Notes: generated from the sequence alone by a model not told the origin. A stretch of 30,293 nt of DNA from an uncultured Clostridia bacterium (GCA_937895645.1 CALBKQ010000140.1:1-30293), one strand, 5' to 3'; counted from the stretch's first letter, positions 1 through 7,661 are shown. A program made the numbers and translations.

Positions 1-617
1 ATCCAACTGAATTAGGTGGTTATAAAGAAGTTATTTTCTCAGTTGACGGTGACGGCGCATATTCACGCTTTAAGTTTGAAAGTGGTGTTCACAGAGTTCA
101 GCGTGTTCCTGAAACTGAAAGTCAGGGCAGAATTCAGACTTCAACTGTTACTGTGGCTGTGCTTCCTGAAGCAGAAGATGTTGATTTTGAGTTAAATCCT
201 GCTGAATTACAGATTGACGTATTCCGTTCAAGCGGTGCAGGTGGACAGAAAGTTAACAAGACTTCATCTGCAATCCGTGTTACTCATTTGCCTACAGGTA
301 TGGTGGTTGAGTGTCAGGACGAGCGCAGTCAGCATAAAAATAAAGATAAAGCTCTTAAAGTTCTCCGCTCACGACTTCTTGAAATTGAGCAGGCAAAACA
401 CGACGCTGAAATTGCAGGTCAGAGAAAGAGTCAGGTTGGTACTGGTGACCGTAGTGAGCGAATCCGCACATATAACTTCCCACAAGGCCGAGTAAGTGAC
501 CACAGAATTGGTCTTACACTTTATAAAATTGAGCAGATTATGAACGGTGACATTGATGAAATTATTGATGCACTCATCACAGCAGATACTGCTGAAAAAC
601 TTAAAGCAAACGAGTAA
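1..617 (+). CDS. prfA: Peptide chain release factor 1 (5'-truncated)
   Basis: Class I release factor that recognises UAA/UAG stop codons in the ribosomal A site and triggers peptide release. The window opens inside the gene: reading from base 3 gives about 204 residues ending at the TAA at 615-617. The catalytic GGQ lies in SSGAGGQKVNKTSSAIR, which codes around 229-285. The preceding GVHRVQRVPETESQGRI stretch is typical of the family. The form VDFELNPAELQIDVFRSSG and the C-terminal RTYNFPQGRVSDHRIG favour RF1 over RF2. The N-terminal domain and the stop-reading PxT region lie upstream of the window. The next gene, for a tRNA modification enzyme, starts 6 bases after the stop, so the two are probably co-transcribed translation-related genes. 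Confidence 0.97.
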   Translation, partial: PTELGGYKEVIFSVDGDGAYSRFKFESGVHRVQRVPETESQGRIQTSTVTVAVLPEAEDVDFELNPAELQIDVFRSSGAGGQKVNKTSSAIRVTHLPTGMVVECQDERSQHKNKDKALKVLRSRLLEIEQAKHDAEIAGQRKSQVGTGDRSERIRTYNFPQGRVSDHRIGLTLYKIEQIMNGDIDEIIDALITADTAEKLKANE

Positions 618-623
618 AAAGAT

Positions 624-1643
624 ATGGAAACAGTAGTAATTAATATTACAACTGAATATGAAAAGGCGTTAGAAAAATCCGCAGAACTTCTTAAAAACGG
701 TGAAGTTGTTGGTATTCCTACCGAAACTGTTTACGGACTTGCGGCAAATGCCCTCTGTGAAAATGCAGTTAAAAAAATCTTTGTTGCAAAGGGCAGACCA
801 AGTGACAATCCACTTATTGTTCACATCGCAAAGTTTGAAGATTTAGCGCCATTGGTTAAAGAAATTCCTGAAAAAGTAAAGGTTATGGCTGATGCCTTCT
901 GGCCTGCTCCTCTCACTATGATTATGGAAAAAAGTGATAGGGTTTCAAATGTGGTTTCAGGCAATCTCCCGACAGTTGCAGTAAGAATGCCTAAAAGTGA
1001 CTATGCAAGGGCGATTATTGAAAGTTGTGGCTTACCACTTGCAGCACCATCTGCAAATCTTTCGGGTAGTCCAAGCCCTACAAATGCAAAGTATGTATAT
1101 GACGATATGAATGGTCGCATTCCACTCATAATCGACGGTGGAAATTGTGAAATCGGTGTTGAATCAACTGTTATTTCTTTTGCAGAAGAGCCACCAAGAC
1201 TTCTTCGTCCCGGTGGTGTAACACTTGAAGAAATGACTGCACTTATTGGTGAAATTGTAGTTGACGATGCTGTGCTTAACAAGTTAGAAGAAGGTGCAGT
1301 TGCATCTTCACCGGGTATGAAATATAAACATTACGCACCAAGTGCAGATATTACTATTATAAAAAGTGATTTTGATTGTTTCAAAAACCTTTGCGAAAGT
1401 GAAGAAAATATTACTGCATTGTGTTTTGACGGTGAAAAGGAAAAACTTTCTTGTAAATCTGTTACATACGGCGACGAAAATGATGGTTATAGCCAGTCAG
1501 CCCGTCTTTTTGACGCACTTCGCGAACTGGACGAATTGGGGGCAAAAAAAGTTTATGCCCGTTGCCCTAACACAAAAGGCATGGGGTTGGCAGTTTATAA
1601 CAGATTAATAAGAGCCGCAGGATTCAAGATTAAGGTGATATAA
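624..1643 (+). CDS. ywlC: L-threonylcarbamoyladenylate synthase (Sua5/YwlC)
   Basis: Makes threonylcarbamoyl-AMP from threonine, bicarbonate and ATP, the first step of t6A formation at position 37 of tRNAs that read ANN codons; cytoplasmic. At 339 aa it is the long Sua5/YwlC type, not the short TsaC type. The YrdC domain covers about residues 10-205, with GIPTETVYGLAANA, KGRPSDNPLIVH and SANLSGSPSPT matching the nucleotide and threonine pocket. The C-terminal Sua5 domain follows the linker SSPGMKYKHYAPSA. The ATG at 624 has only a weak Shine-Dalgarno sequence, consistent with coupling to prfA. Its TAA overlaps the coaE ATG by one base, so the genes form one operon. Confidence 0.95.
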   Translation: METVVINITTEYEKALEKSAELLKNGEVVGIPTETVYGLAANALCENAVKKIFVAKGRPSDNPLIVHIAKFEDLAPLVKEIPEKVKVMADAFWPAPLTMIMEKSDRVSNVVSGNLPTVAVRMPKSDYARAIIESCGLPLAAPSANLSGSPSPTNAKYVYDDMNGRIPLIIDGGNCEIGVESTVISFAEEPPRLLRPGGVTLEEMTALIGEIVVDDAVLNKLEEGAVASSPGMKYKHYAPSADITIIKSDFDCFKNLCESEENITALCFDGEKEKLSCKSVTYGDENDGYSQSARLFDALRELDELGAKKVYARCPNTKGMGLAVYNRLIRAAGFKIKVI

Positions 1644-2233
1644 TGAAAATTATTGGTCTTACAGGGCTTACCGGTGCGGGCAAAAGCACCGTTGCGCAAA
1701 AGTTAATGGCTTATGGTTGCTATCACATTGATGCTGATAAAGTTGCCCGTGAAGTTATAAACAACGATGAAAATGTCAAAAATAAATTAAAAAAGCGTTT
1801 TGGGAATGATGTTATAAATGCTGATGGCACTACAAACCGTCCGTTACTGGCTTCACGTGCATTTGCAGATGAGCAAAGCACACTTGACCTAAACGCTATC
1901 ACCCACCCTGCTGTTATTGAAGAAATAAAATCTATAACAAAAGGTATGGAAGAAGTTGGGTATCGTGGTATAATCATTGATGCGATTGCACTTTTTGAAA
2001 GTGGTTTGAATGCTCTTTGCGATTTTAATGTTACAGTAATTGCACCAAAAGAAATCCGACTTGAACGCATTATAAAACGCGATAACATTACAGAAGAAAA
2101 AGCACTTGAGCGAATAAACGCTCAAAAGGATGAAAGCTTTTTCACCGGTAAATCAGATTTTGTATTGTGGAATTATCCACCATACGACATAAATGTAGAA
2201 ATTCGTCCCATTGTGGCACAAATACAATTATAA
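1643..2233 (+). CDS. coaE: Dephospho-CoA kinase
   Basis: Phosphorylates the 3'-hydroxyl of dephospho-CoA using ATP, the last step of coenzyme A synthesis. The 196-aa length is normal for the family. A Walker A motif, GLTGAGKST, sits at residues 8-16, followed by the substrate-side HIDADKVAREV and the conserved THP of NAITHPAVIEEI. The lid region ERIIKRDNITEEKALERINAQ matches the family. It starts on the ATG overlapping the ywlC stop (translational coupling) and ends 27 bases before the aminopeptidase ATG. Nothing unusual is seen apart from the tight packing. Confidence 0.95.
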   Translation: MKIIGLTGLTGAGKSTVAQKLMAYGCYHIDADKVAREVINNDENVKNKLKKRFGNDVINADGTTNRPLLASRAFADEQSTLDLNAITHPAVIEEIKSITKGMEEVGYRGIIIDAIALFESGLNALCDFNVTVIAPKEIRLERIIKRDNITEEKALERINAQKDESFFTGKSDFVLWNYPPYDINVEIRPIVAQIQL

Positions 2234-2260
2234 ACTAACCTTTTGAAAGGAGAAAATATT

Positions 2261-3652
2261 ATGGACTTAAATGAAATGAAAAAAGAACTTTTCTATGAGC
2301 CAAAACACGCTATGGAAACAGTAAGTGACGAAGTAGTTTCACTTGCTGACGAGTTTTGCGAGGGTTATAAAAAGTATCTTGATGAAGCAAAAATTGAGCG
2401 TGAATCTGTTGACTTTTTTGTAAAAGAGGCAGAAAAACGCGGTTACACAGAGTTTGACAACACAAAGAAATACAATGCTGGTGATAAGGTTTACTATAAC
2501 AATCGTGGCAAGGCAATTATTCTTTGCGTTATGGGTAAAAAGAGTATTGCAGAAGGTGTTAAAATCTCTGCTGCACACATTGACTCACCTCGTCTTGACC
2601 TTAAACCAAACCCACTTTATGAAGATTCTTCACTTGCATATTTCAAAACTCACTACTATGGTGGAATTAAGAAATATCAGTGGACTGCAATTCCTTTGGC
2701 TCTTCACGGTGTTGTTGTTAAAGCAAATGGTGAAAGCGTAAAGGTTACAATCGGTGAAGACGATAACGACCCTCAGTTTGTAGTTACTGACCTTCTTCCT
2801 CACTTAGCTCAAGAGCAGATGAAACAGACAATGAGTGAGGGCATTAAAGGTGAACAACTTAACATCTTAATCGGCTCTCGCCCATTCTCAAAAGATGAGG
2901 GTAGTGACAAGGTTAAACTTAATATCATTAAAATCCTTAACGAAAAATATGGTATTACTGAAGGTGATTTCTTAAGTGCCGAACTCGAATTAGTACCTGC
3001 ATTCAAGGCTCGTGATATCGGTCTTGATAGAAGTATGATTGGTGCTTACGGTCACGACGACAAGGTTTGTGCATACCCTGCAGCACAGGCTATTTTTAAC
3101 ATTGAAAACCCTGAATACACTTGCCTTACAGTGCTTACTGATAAAGAAGAAATCGGCTCTGACGGTAATACAGGTCTTAACTCATCATATATGAAATATT
3201 TTATTCACGATTTGGCTTGTATGGGTGGAGTTGAGCCTTGGCGAGTGCTTTCAGCATCAGAATGTCTTTCTGCTGACGTAAACTCTGCCTTTGACCCAAG
3301 TTTCCCAGAAGTGAGTGAGAAAAAGAACTGCTCATTTGTAAATAACGGTGTTGTTATTACAAAATACACAGGTTCACGTGGTAAGAGTGGCACTTCTGAC
3401 GCATCTGCTGAATATATGGGCAAAATCCGTAGAATGCTTAATGCAAACCAAGTTGTATGGCAGATTGGCGAACTTGGTAAGGTTGATGCAGGTGGCGGCG
3501 GAACAGTTGCTATGTATGTTGCAAATCTTGATATTGACACAATCGACCTTGGTGTGCCTGTCCTTTCAATGCACGCACCTATGGAAGTTGTTTCAAAACT
3601 CGATGTTTATATGGCTTACCGTGCATTCAAAGTTTTCTTTGAGCAAAAATAA
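2261..3652 (+). CDS. M18 family aminopeptidase (zinc)
   Basis: Cytoplasmic metallo-aminopeptidase of peptidase family M18, which removes N-terminal residues (often acidic or hydrophobic) from peptides. Family hallmarks are AAHIDSPRLDLKPNPLYED (first His/Asp metal region), GHDDKVCAYPA, LTDKEEIGSDGNTG (catalytic Glu pair) and, near the C-terminus, LSMHAPMEVVSKLDVY (last metal His). The start is set at ATG 2261 (463 aa) because GAAAGGAG at 2245-2252 sits just upstream; a TTG at 2243 would add six residues but overlaps this ribosome binding site. It is the last gene of the prfA-ywlC-coaE run. Its TAA (3650-3652) is also the outer edge of an inverted-repeat element containing a terminator. Confidence 0.95.
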   Translation: MDLNEMKKELFYEPKHAMETVSDEVVSLADEFCEGYKKYLDEAKIERESVDFFVKEAEKRGYTEFDNTKKYNAGDKVYYNNRGKAIILCVMGKKSIAEGVKISAAHIDSPRLDLKPNPLYEDSSLAYFKTHYYGGIKKYQWTAIPLALHGVVVKANGESVKVTIGEDDNDPQFVVTDLLPHLAQEQMKQTMSEGIKGEQLNILIGSRPFSKDEGSDKVKLNIIKILNEKYGITEGDFLSAELELVPAFKARDIGLDRSMIGAYGHDDKVCAYPAAQAIFNIENPEYTCLTVLTDKEEIGSDGNTGLNSSYMKYFIHDLACMGGVEPWRVLSASECLSADVNSAFDPSFPEVSEKKNCSFVNNGVVITKYTGSRGKSGTSDASAEYMGKIRRMLNANQVVWQIGELGKVDAGGGGTVAMYVANLDIDTIDLGVPVLSMHAPMEVVSKLDVYMAYRAFKVFFEQK

Positions 3653-3807
3653 ATGCAGAGTTTAGAATGCAGAATTCAGAATTAATGTAAAAATCAAACA
3701 CCGTAGATTATCACAGTCTGCGGTGTTTTTTTAGCTTAATGTTTTTTGTTTTATTTAGCTTAATTTCATAAATAATTCTGCATTTTGAATTCTGAATTCT
3801 GCATTTA
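3650..3807. repeat. 158-bp MITE-like element with 35-bp inverted repeats
   Basis: The left arm 3650-3684 and the reverse complement of the right arm 3773-3807 agree at 30 of 35 positions. They include a perfect 18-bp inverted pair, AATGCAGAATTCAGAATT at 3666-3683 against 3788-3805. The arms are built from ATGCAGAATTC-like words. The core holds a rho-independent terminator. The outer three bases of each arm are TAA, and these are the stop codons of the aminopeptidase gene (+) and of dpaB (-). Related solitary tracts occur at 7602-7632 and 14654-14685. There is no coding capacity. I infer a small non-autonomous element or a repeat-derived intergenic terminator. Confidence 0.75.
3696..3732 (+). 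terminator. Rho-independent terminator after the M18 peptidase gene
   Basis: A 12-bp stem (3696-3707 with 3717-3728, one T-G wobble) encloses a 9-nt loop and runs into seven T residues (3726-3732). It ends the prfA-ywlC-coaE-peptidase operon. On the opposite strand the stem is followed by TTTGATTTTT, so it may also serve dpaB, which converges on it. Confidence 0.88.
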
Positions 3808-4380
3808 TAAAAGTATCGGTTGTGGTTGGGTATTCGTTGCAAGTACTTCCCTTACAGTATCTGGAATATAATTAAAATCTGCAACTATTGAATTAGGTTT
3901 GTTTATGAAATCATCTTGTTGCATAGGCACAAAGTAAATATTTTTACTATTCATAAGAGTACCTATATTTCTTGCAGATGTGCCGAGAGCGTCATTTGTT
4001 GAAACTGCAATTATTACAGGTCTTTGATTTCGGAGATGTGCTTTTGTTGCAAGGGTTACTGAAGTATCACTAATACCATTGGAAAGTTTGCCGAGTGTGT
4101 TTCCTGTACAAGGTGCAATCACCAACACATCAAGCAACTGTTTTGGACCGATTGGCTCTGCACCGCTTATTGTATATATTATTTTTTCTTTGCAAATCTG
4201 TTCAATTTCTTCGTTGAAATCTCGCGACTTGCCGAATCGTGTATCTGTTGTATATGCAGTGTGGGACATTATAGGAATAACCCTATAGCCCTCACTTACA
4301 AGTTTTTTCATTTGTGGGATTACTTTCTTAAAGGTGCAAAAGGAACCGCACAAGGCAAATCCCACAGTTTGTTTTTGCAT
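3805..4380 (-). CDS. dpaB: Dipicolinate synthase subunit B
   Basis: Flavoprotein-like subunit of dipicolinate synthase (SpoVFB/DpaB). With DpaA it converts a dihydrodipicolinate-pathway intermediate to dipicolinic acid in the mother cell; the product is loaded into the spore core with calcium. The 191 aa contain the family pattern: N-terminal VGFALCGSFCTFKK, then SGAEPIGPKQLLDVLVIAPCTGNTLGKL and SDTSVTLATKAHLRNQRPVIIAVSTNDALG. It follows dpaA with a 2-base gap (4381-4382), so the two are co-transcribed and probably coupled. Its stop lies in the right arm of the inverted-repeat element. Presence of the pair is strong evidence that the host forms endospores. Confidence 0.94.
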   Translation of the reverse strand: MQKQTVGFALCGSFCTFKKVIPQMKKLVSEGYRVIPIMSHTAYTTDTRFGKSRDFNEEIEQICKEKIIYTISGAEPIGPKQLLDVLVIAPCTGNTLGKLSNGISDTSVTLATKAHLRNQRPVIIAVSTNDALGTSARNIGTLMNSKNIYFVPMQQDDFINKPNSIVADFNYIPDTVREVLATNTQPQPILL

Positions 4381-4382
4381 TA

Positions 4383-5234
4383 TTATTCCTCCTTTTGCAA
4401 GTATTCTTTTATCTTCTTACCTATTATCTCCCCTGCTGTTTTTGGTGTGTATTTGCCCGGAAGACCAAATGCTTTAATTACATCTATACCGTTTTTACGC
4501 ATAAGTTCAAAATCCATACCATAAGGGGCAGACGCAAGTTCAATAACCTTGCATTTTTCGTTTATGTTCTTGGCTGTTTCTTCTGTAAAAATCTGTGACG
4601 GCACAGTGTTTATAATAATATCAAACCTGTTAGCAAAGGAAGAAAGTGTTGTTATCGGATATGCTCTGCATCCCTTTATATTTGCGTCTTCCCGTTGTGA
4701 TGGGTTTCGTGCAAAAACGGTAACATTACAAGAAAGTGATGACAAAAGACTTGCCGTTTCTTTTGCTACTCTACCATAACCTGTAATTGCATATTCACCC
4801 ATAGGAAGTGCAAAATCAATATGCTCAAGAATTATTTTAAGCGTACCAAATGCTGTCAGCACTGCGTTTTTCTCTATAAACGCTTCATCATAATAATCTA
4901 TATATGGGATATCTGTTTCACGTAGTCGCGAAAGCAAATCGCCCTTGATTATTCCACCGAATACAAGATTTTCTTCACCGAGAAAGGACAATAGTCGGTC
5001 AACAGATATTTCTTTTTTAGAAAATGGCATATTCACGGTTTTTCCGTTTCGGGTTGCGGGTAGTGGCAATATGATTACAGAGTCTTCATCAATCACACTT
5101 TTAAGTTTATCTGTATCATCATCCCAATCAAAAAGTCCGTAAGACTCGACTACAAACCCTTGCTCTTGCAAATATTCTTTAAGATATTTTTGTCTTTTAT
5201 CTCCACCAACTATTACAATGTTTCTGTTTTTCAT
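4383..5234 (-). CDS. dpaA: Dipicolinate synthase subunit A
   Basis: NAD(P)-binding Rossmann subunit of dipicolinate synthase (SpoVFA/DpaA), 283 aa, normal length. The N-terminal half begins NIVIVGGDKRQKYLKEYL. The central dinucleotide fold is MGEYAITGYGRVAKETASLL with its GxGxxA turn, and the C-terminal KAFGLPGKYTPKTAGEIIG is characteristic. The start is the ATG at 5234, with AAGGGTG (5250-5244, minus strand) as ribosome binding site. In Bacillus the homologous operon is transcribed in the mother cell by sigma-K; a sequence matching that promoter type lies at 5506-5479, about 235 bases upstream, so the hairpin array at 5256-5449 would lie in this gene's 5' leader. Confidence 0.95.
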   Translation of the reverse strand: MKNRNIVIVGGDKRQKYLKEYLQEQGFVVESYGLFDWDDDTDKLKSVIDEDSVIILPLPATRNGKTVNMPFSKKEISVDRLLSFLGEENLVFGGIIKGDLLSRLRETDIPYIDYYDEAFIEKNAVLTAFGTLKIILEHIDFALPMGEYAITGYGRVAKETASLLSSLSCNVTVFARNPSQREDANIKGCRAYPITTLSSFANRFDIIINTVPSQIFTEETAKNINEKCKVIELASAPYGMDFELMRKNGIDVIKAFGLPGKYTPKTAGEIIGKKIKEYLQKEE

Positions 5235-5255
5235 ATATACTTCACCCTTCCCTTA

Positions 5256-5449
5256 GCAAAGTGAATTACACTTTGCAGTGCAATTCACTCTTACGAGTGA
5301 GTGAAATACGCCTGTGGTGTGTGAAATTGTCCTATGGACAGTGTAATTCGCCTATTGGCGAGTGAATTACATTTCACATTCGGTTATAACCGAATATTTC
5401 ACAATATCGAAGATATTATTTCACATTTTGCATAAGCAAAATATTTCAC
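5256..5449. repeat. Array of eight short hairpins with 7-nt spacers that invert at the middle
   Basis: Short self-complementary units follow each other, each with different arm sequence. They are GCAAAGTG/CACTTTGC (5256-5276, with an overlapping alternative CACT/AGTG), TCACTC/GAGTGA (5285-5300), ACGCC/GGTGT (5308-5320), TGTCC/GGACA (5328-5340), TCGCC/GGCGA (5348-5361), the 18-bp palindrome ATTCGGTTATAACCGAAT (5378-5395), AATATC/GATATT (5403-5417) and ATTTTGC/GCAAAAT (5425-5442). Left-half units are separated by GTGAAAT or near variants, at 5261, 5278, 5301, 5321, 5341 and 5362. Right-half units are separated by exactly ATTTCAC, its reverse complement, at 5371, 5396, 5418 and 5443. The array lies between the divergent dpaA and murC genes and has no coding potential. 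The function is unknown. Confidence 0.9.
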
Positions 5450-5478
5450 TTTTACTCTATAATCGCTTTGCTTACTAT

Positions 5479-5506
5479 TATCTTATGTTTTTTGAGAAAA
5501 ATGGTG
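5479..5506 (-). promoter_or_regulatory. Putative sigma-K promoter for dpaAB
   Basis: On the minus strand CACC (5506-5503) is followed, 16 bases after its AC, by CATAAGATA (5487-5479). This matches the known Bacillus sigma-K pattern of AC at -35 and CATAnnnTA at -10. It faces dpaA, whose Bacillus homologue spoVFA is sigma-K dependent. The implied start near 5470 gives a leader of about 235 nt that includes the whole hairpin array. The match was read by eye; such short consensus sequences can arise by chance in AT-rich DNA. Confidence 0.5.
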
Positions 5507-5514
5507 ATTAGGTG

Positions 5515-5543
5515 TTTAATTTTTTTGCAAACTGTATTATAAT
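5515..5543 (+). promoter_or_regulatory. Putative sigma-A promoter for murC
   Basis: A perfect TATAAT lies at 5538-5543, 17 bases after a weak -35 candidate, TTTAAT (5515-5520). The start would fall near 5550, giving a very short leader before the ATG at 5561. The hairpin array would then lie upstream of, not inside, the murC transcript. Confidence 0.5.
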
Positions 5544-5560
5544 ATATTGTGGTGATAAAA

Positions 5561-6946
5561 ATGAGTGAAATTTCTAAAGTATTAAAATCTGTAAAGGTTA
5601 TACATTTTATCGGTATCGGCGGTAGCGGTATGTGTCCCCTTGCCGAAATCTTACATAGCAAAGGCTACACTTTACAAGGCTCTGACAACAATGAAAGTTC
5701 TATTGTTGACCGTATTCGTAAAATGGGCATTAAAGTTATGATGGGACAACGTGCTGAGAATATTGAGGGTGCAGAAATGGTTGTATATTCTGCCGCAATT
5801 TCAAGGGAAAATCCTGAACTCAAAGCAGCAATCCAGAGTGGAATTCCAACATTCCAAAGAGCAGAACTTTTAGGTGAAGTTTCCCGTCAATTTACAAATT
5901 GTATTGGTATTTGTGGCACTCACGGTAAAACAACTGTTACTTCACTTACAGTACAAACTATGATTGAGGCAGGTCTTGACCCGTCTGCAGTTATTGGTGG
6001 CAAGTTACCGCTTACAAACTCTTATGGTCGTGTAGGCAACACTGAAACTATCGTTATGGAGTCTTGTGAATATCAGGATACTTTCCTTAAAATGAGCCCT
6101 GATGTTGCAGTTATTCTCAATATTGACGAGGACCATCTTGAATACTTTAAGACAATGGAAAATCTTATTTTAAGTTTCACAAAATTTGCAAATTCTGCTA
6201 CAAAAGCAATCATTTATAACGGTGATGATGAAAACACCCTTAAAGCCATTAAAGACATTAAGGGTAAAGAAATGATTTCATTCGGTTTTGACAGCAAAAA
6301 CGATTACTACGCTGAAAATGTTGAAGAATACAAAGGCGCATTCACAAAGTTTGACGTAATGTACAAGGGCGAAAAACTTGGTGGCGTTGAACTTTCAATC
6401 CCAGGTATTCACAATGTACTCAATGCACTTGCCGCTATTGCTTCTGCAATTTATTCAGGTGCAAAGTTCGAAGATTGCATTAAGGGTTTACAGGAATTCA
6501 AAGGTGCAGGTCGTCGTTTTGAAGATTTAGGCACATACAACGGTATTGATTTTATTGACGATTATGCCCACCACCCTGCTGAACTTAAAGTTACGCTTGA
6601 AGCAGCTATGAAAATGGGTTACAACACAGTTTGGGCAGTGTTCCAACCATTCACTTATTCTAGAACTGCAATGCATTTCGACGAATTTGTTGACGTTCTT
6701 AAAATTCCTGACCGTTGTGTTATGACAGAAATTATGGGCTCACGTGAAGTTAATACTTATGACATTTACACTTCACAACTTGCAGAGAAAATCCCAAATT
6801 CAGTTTGGTTCAACACACAAGAAGAAGTTGCAGATTATGTTGTGAAAAATGCAAAGTCAGGCGACCTTGTACTTACAATGGGTTGTGGTGACATTTACAA
6901 ATCTGCATTTATGATGATTGAGAGACTTAAAAATGGTACAGTTTAA
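5561..6946 (+). CDS. murC: UDP-N-acetylmuramate--L-alanine ligase
   Basis: Cytoplasmic Mur ligase that adds L-alanine to UDP-MurNAc with ATP, starting the peptidoglycan stem peptide. At 461 aa it has the three-domain Mur layout: an N-terminal UDP-binding fold (IHFIGIGGSGMCPLAEIL, residues 14-31), a central ATPase with P-loop GTHGKTT at 119-125 plus MESCEYQDTFLKMSPDVAVI, and a C-terminal domain with FIDDYAHHPAELKVTLEA. The ATG at 5561 is chosen because GGTGAT (5551-5556) sits right before it; a GTG at 5549 would overlap that site. The 3' end overlaps ung by 14 bases. Alanine racemase, acting in the same wall pathway, is encoded nearby at 8411-9550. Confidence 0.96.
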   Translation: MSEISKVLKSVKVIHFIGIGGSGMCPLAEILHSKGYTLQGSDNNESSIVDRIRKMGIKVMMGQRAENIEGAEMVVYSAAISRENPELKAAIQSGIPTFQRAELLGEVSRQFTNCIGICGTHGKTTVTSLTVQTMIEAGLDPSAVIGGKLPLTNSYGRVGNTETIVMESCEYQDTFLKMSPDVAVILNIDEDHLEYFKTMENLILSFTKFANSATKAIIYNGDDENTLKAIKDIKGKEMISFGFDSKNDYYAENVEEYKGAFTKFDVMYKGEKLGGVELSIPGIHNVLNALAAIASAIYSGAKFEDCIKGLQEFKGAGRRFEDLGTYNGIDFIDDYAHHPAELKVTLEAAMKMGYNTVWAVFQPFTYSRTAMHFDEFVDVLKIPDRCVMTEIMGSREVNTYDIYTSQLAEKIPNSVWFNTQEEVADYVVKNAKSGDLVLTMGCGDIYKSAFMMIERLKNGTV

Positions 6947-7601
6947 TAATAGTTGGGACATTCTCTTAAAAGACGAATTCCAAAAACCTTATTATCTCAA
7001 TTTGAGAAAATTTTTGGTGCAAGAGTACAAAACACAGACCATATACCCAAATATGAACAACATCTTTAATGCACTTAAATACACAGACTACAAAGATGTT
7101 AAAGTGGTTATTTTAGGGCAAGACCCATATCACCAACCAAATCAGGCACATGGGCTTTGCTTTTCCGTATTAAAAGGTGTTAATCCTCCACCATCTTTAC
7201 AAAATATGTATAAAGAAATCCACGCAGAGTACGGCTACCCAATCCCCGACCACGGTGAACTGACCTATTGGGCAGAACAGGGTGTTCTTATGATGAACAC
7301 AGTACTCACAGTCCGTGAAAGTCAACCAAACTCGCACAAGGGTATGGGTTGGGAAATTTTTACAGATAATGTAATATCTCTTCTCAATCTTCGCCCTGAA
7401 CCAATGGTATTTTTGCTTTGGGGTGCAAACGCAAGGGCAAAAAAGAAAATCATTACAAATCCTAATCATCTTGTATTAGAATCAGCACACCCAAGTCCAC
7501 TTTCTGCATACAACGGATTTTTCGGTAACGGGCATTTCAAAAAAGCAAATGAATTCTTAAAATCTAAAGGTATGGCAGAGATTGATTGGCAAATTAAATA
7601 A
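6933..7601 (+). CDS. ung: Uracil-DNA glycosylase (family 1)
   Basis: Removes uracil from DNA and starts base-excision repair. The 222-aa protein shows the family 1 signatures: LGQDPYHQPNQAHGLCFSV with catalytic Asp64, MNTVLTV, VFLLWGANA, and ESAHPSPLSAYNGFFG with catalytic His186. The start is placed at ATG 6933 inside the end of murC (14-base overlap). A TTG at 6918 would extend it by five residues that are not family-like. The overlap implies translation coupled to murC. The TAA is followed directly by a TGCA-rich repeat tract, as seen after other genes in this window. Confidence 0.95.
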   Translation: MVQFNNSWDILLKDEFQKPYYLNLRKFLVQEYKTQTIYPNMNNIFNALKYTDYKDVKVVILGQDPYHQPNQAHGLCFSVLKGVNPPPSLQNMYKEIHAEYGYPIPDHGELTYWAEQGVLMMNTVLTVRESQPNSHKGMGWEIFTDNVISLLNLRPEPMVFLLWGANARAKKKIITNPNHLVLESAHPSPLSAYNGFFGNGHFKKANEFLKSKGMAEIDWQIK

Positions 7602-7632
7602 GTGCAAAGTGCAAAATGCAGAGTGCAGAGTG
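7602..7632. repeat. TGCA-type repeat tract after ung
   Basis: Immediately after the ung stop, GTGCAAAGTGCAAAATGCAG and the following GTGCAGAGTG repeat a GTGCAAA/GTGCAGA word about every 7-8 bases. It resembles the arms of the element at 3650-3807, but no inverted partner is visible before the next gene, so it looks like a solitary or degenerate copy. It is followed by ACTGCGTTGCAATT at 7638-7651, a motif also found in the element at 15894-16003. Confidence 0.6.
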
Positions 7633-7661
7633 TGGTCACTGCGTTGCAATTCATAGATTAC

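Noticed and set aside
5256..5449. CRISPR array
   Set aside because: Repeats are only 7 nt, units are 17-25 bases apart, the inter-spacer sequences are self-complementary, the repeat inverts half way, and no cas gene is near.
5450..5560. T-box or other riboswitch before murC
   Set aside because: The likely promoter lies just before the start codon and no T-box sequence or antiterminator is seen.
7466..7654. 62-codon minus-strand frame over the end of ung and the repeat tract
   Set aside because: Its N-terminal part (ALCTLHFALCTY) is the translation of the TGCA repeat, and the rest is antisense to ung.
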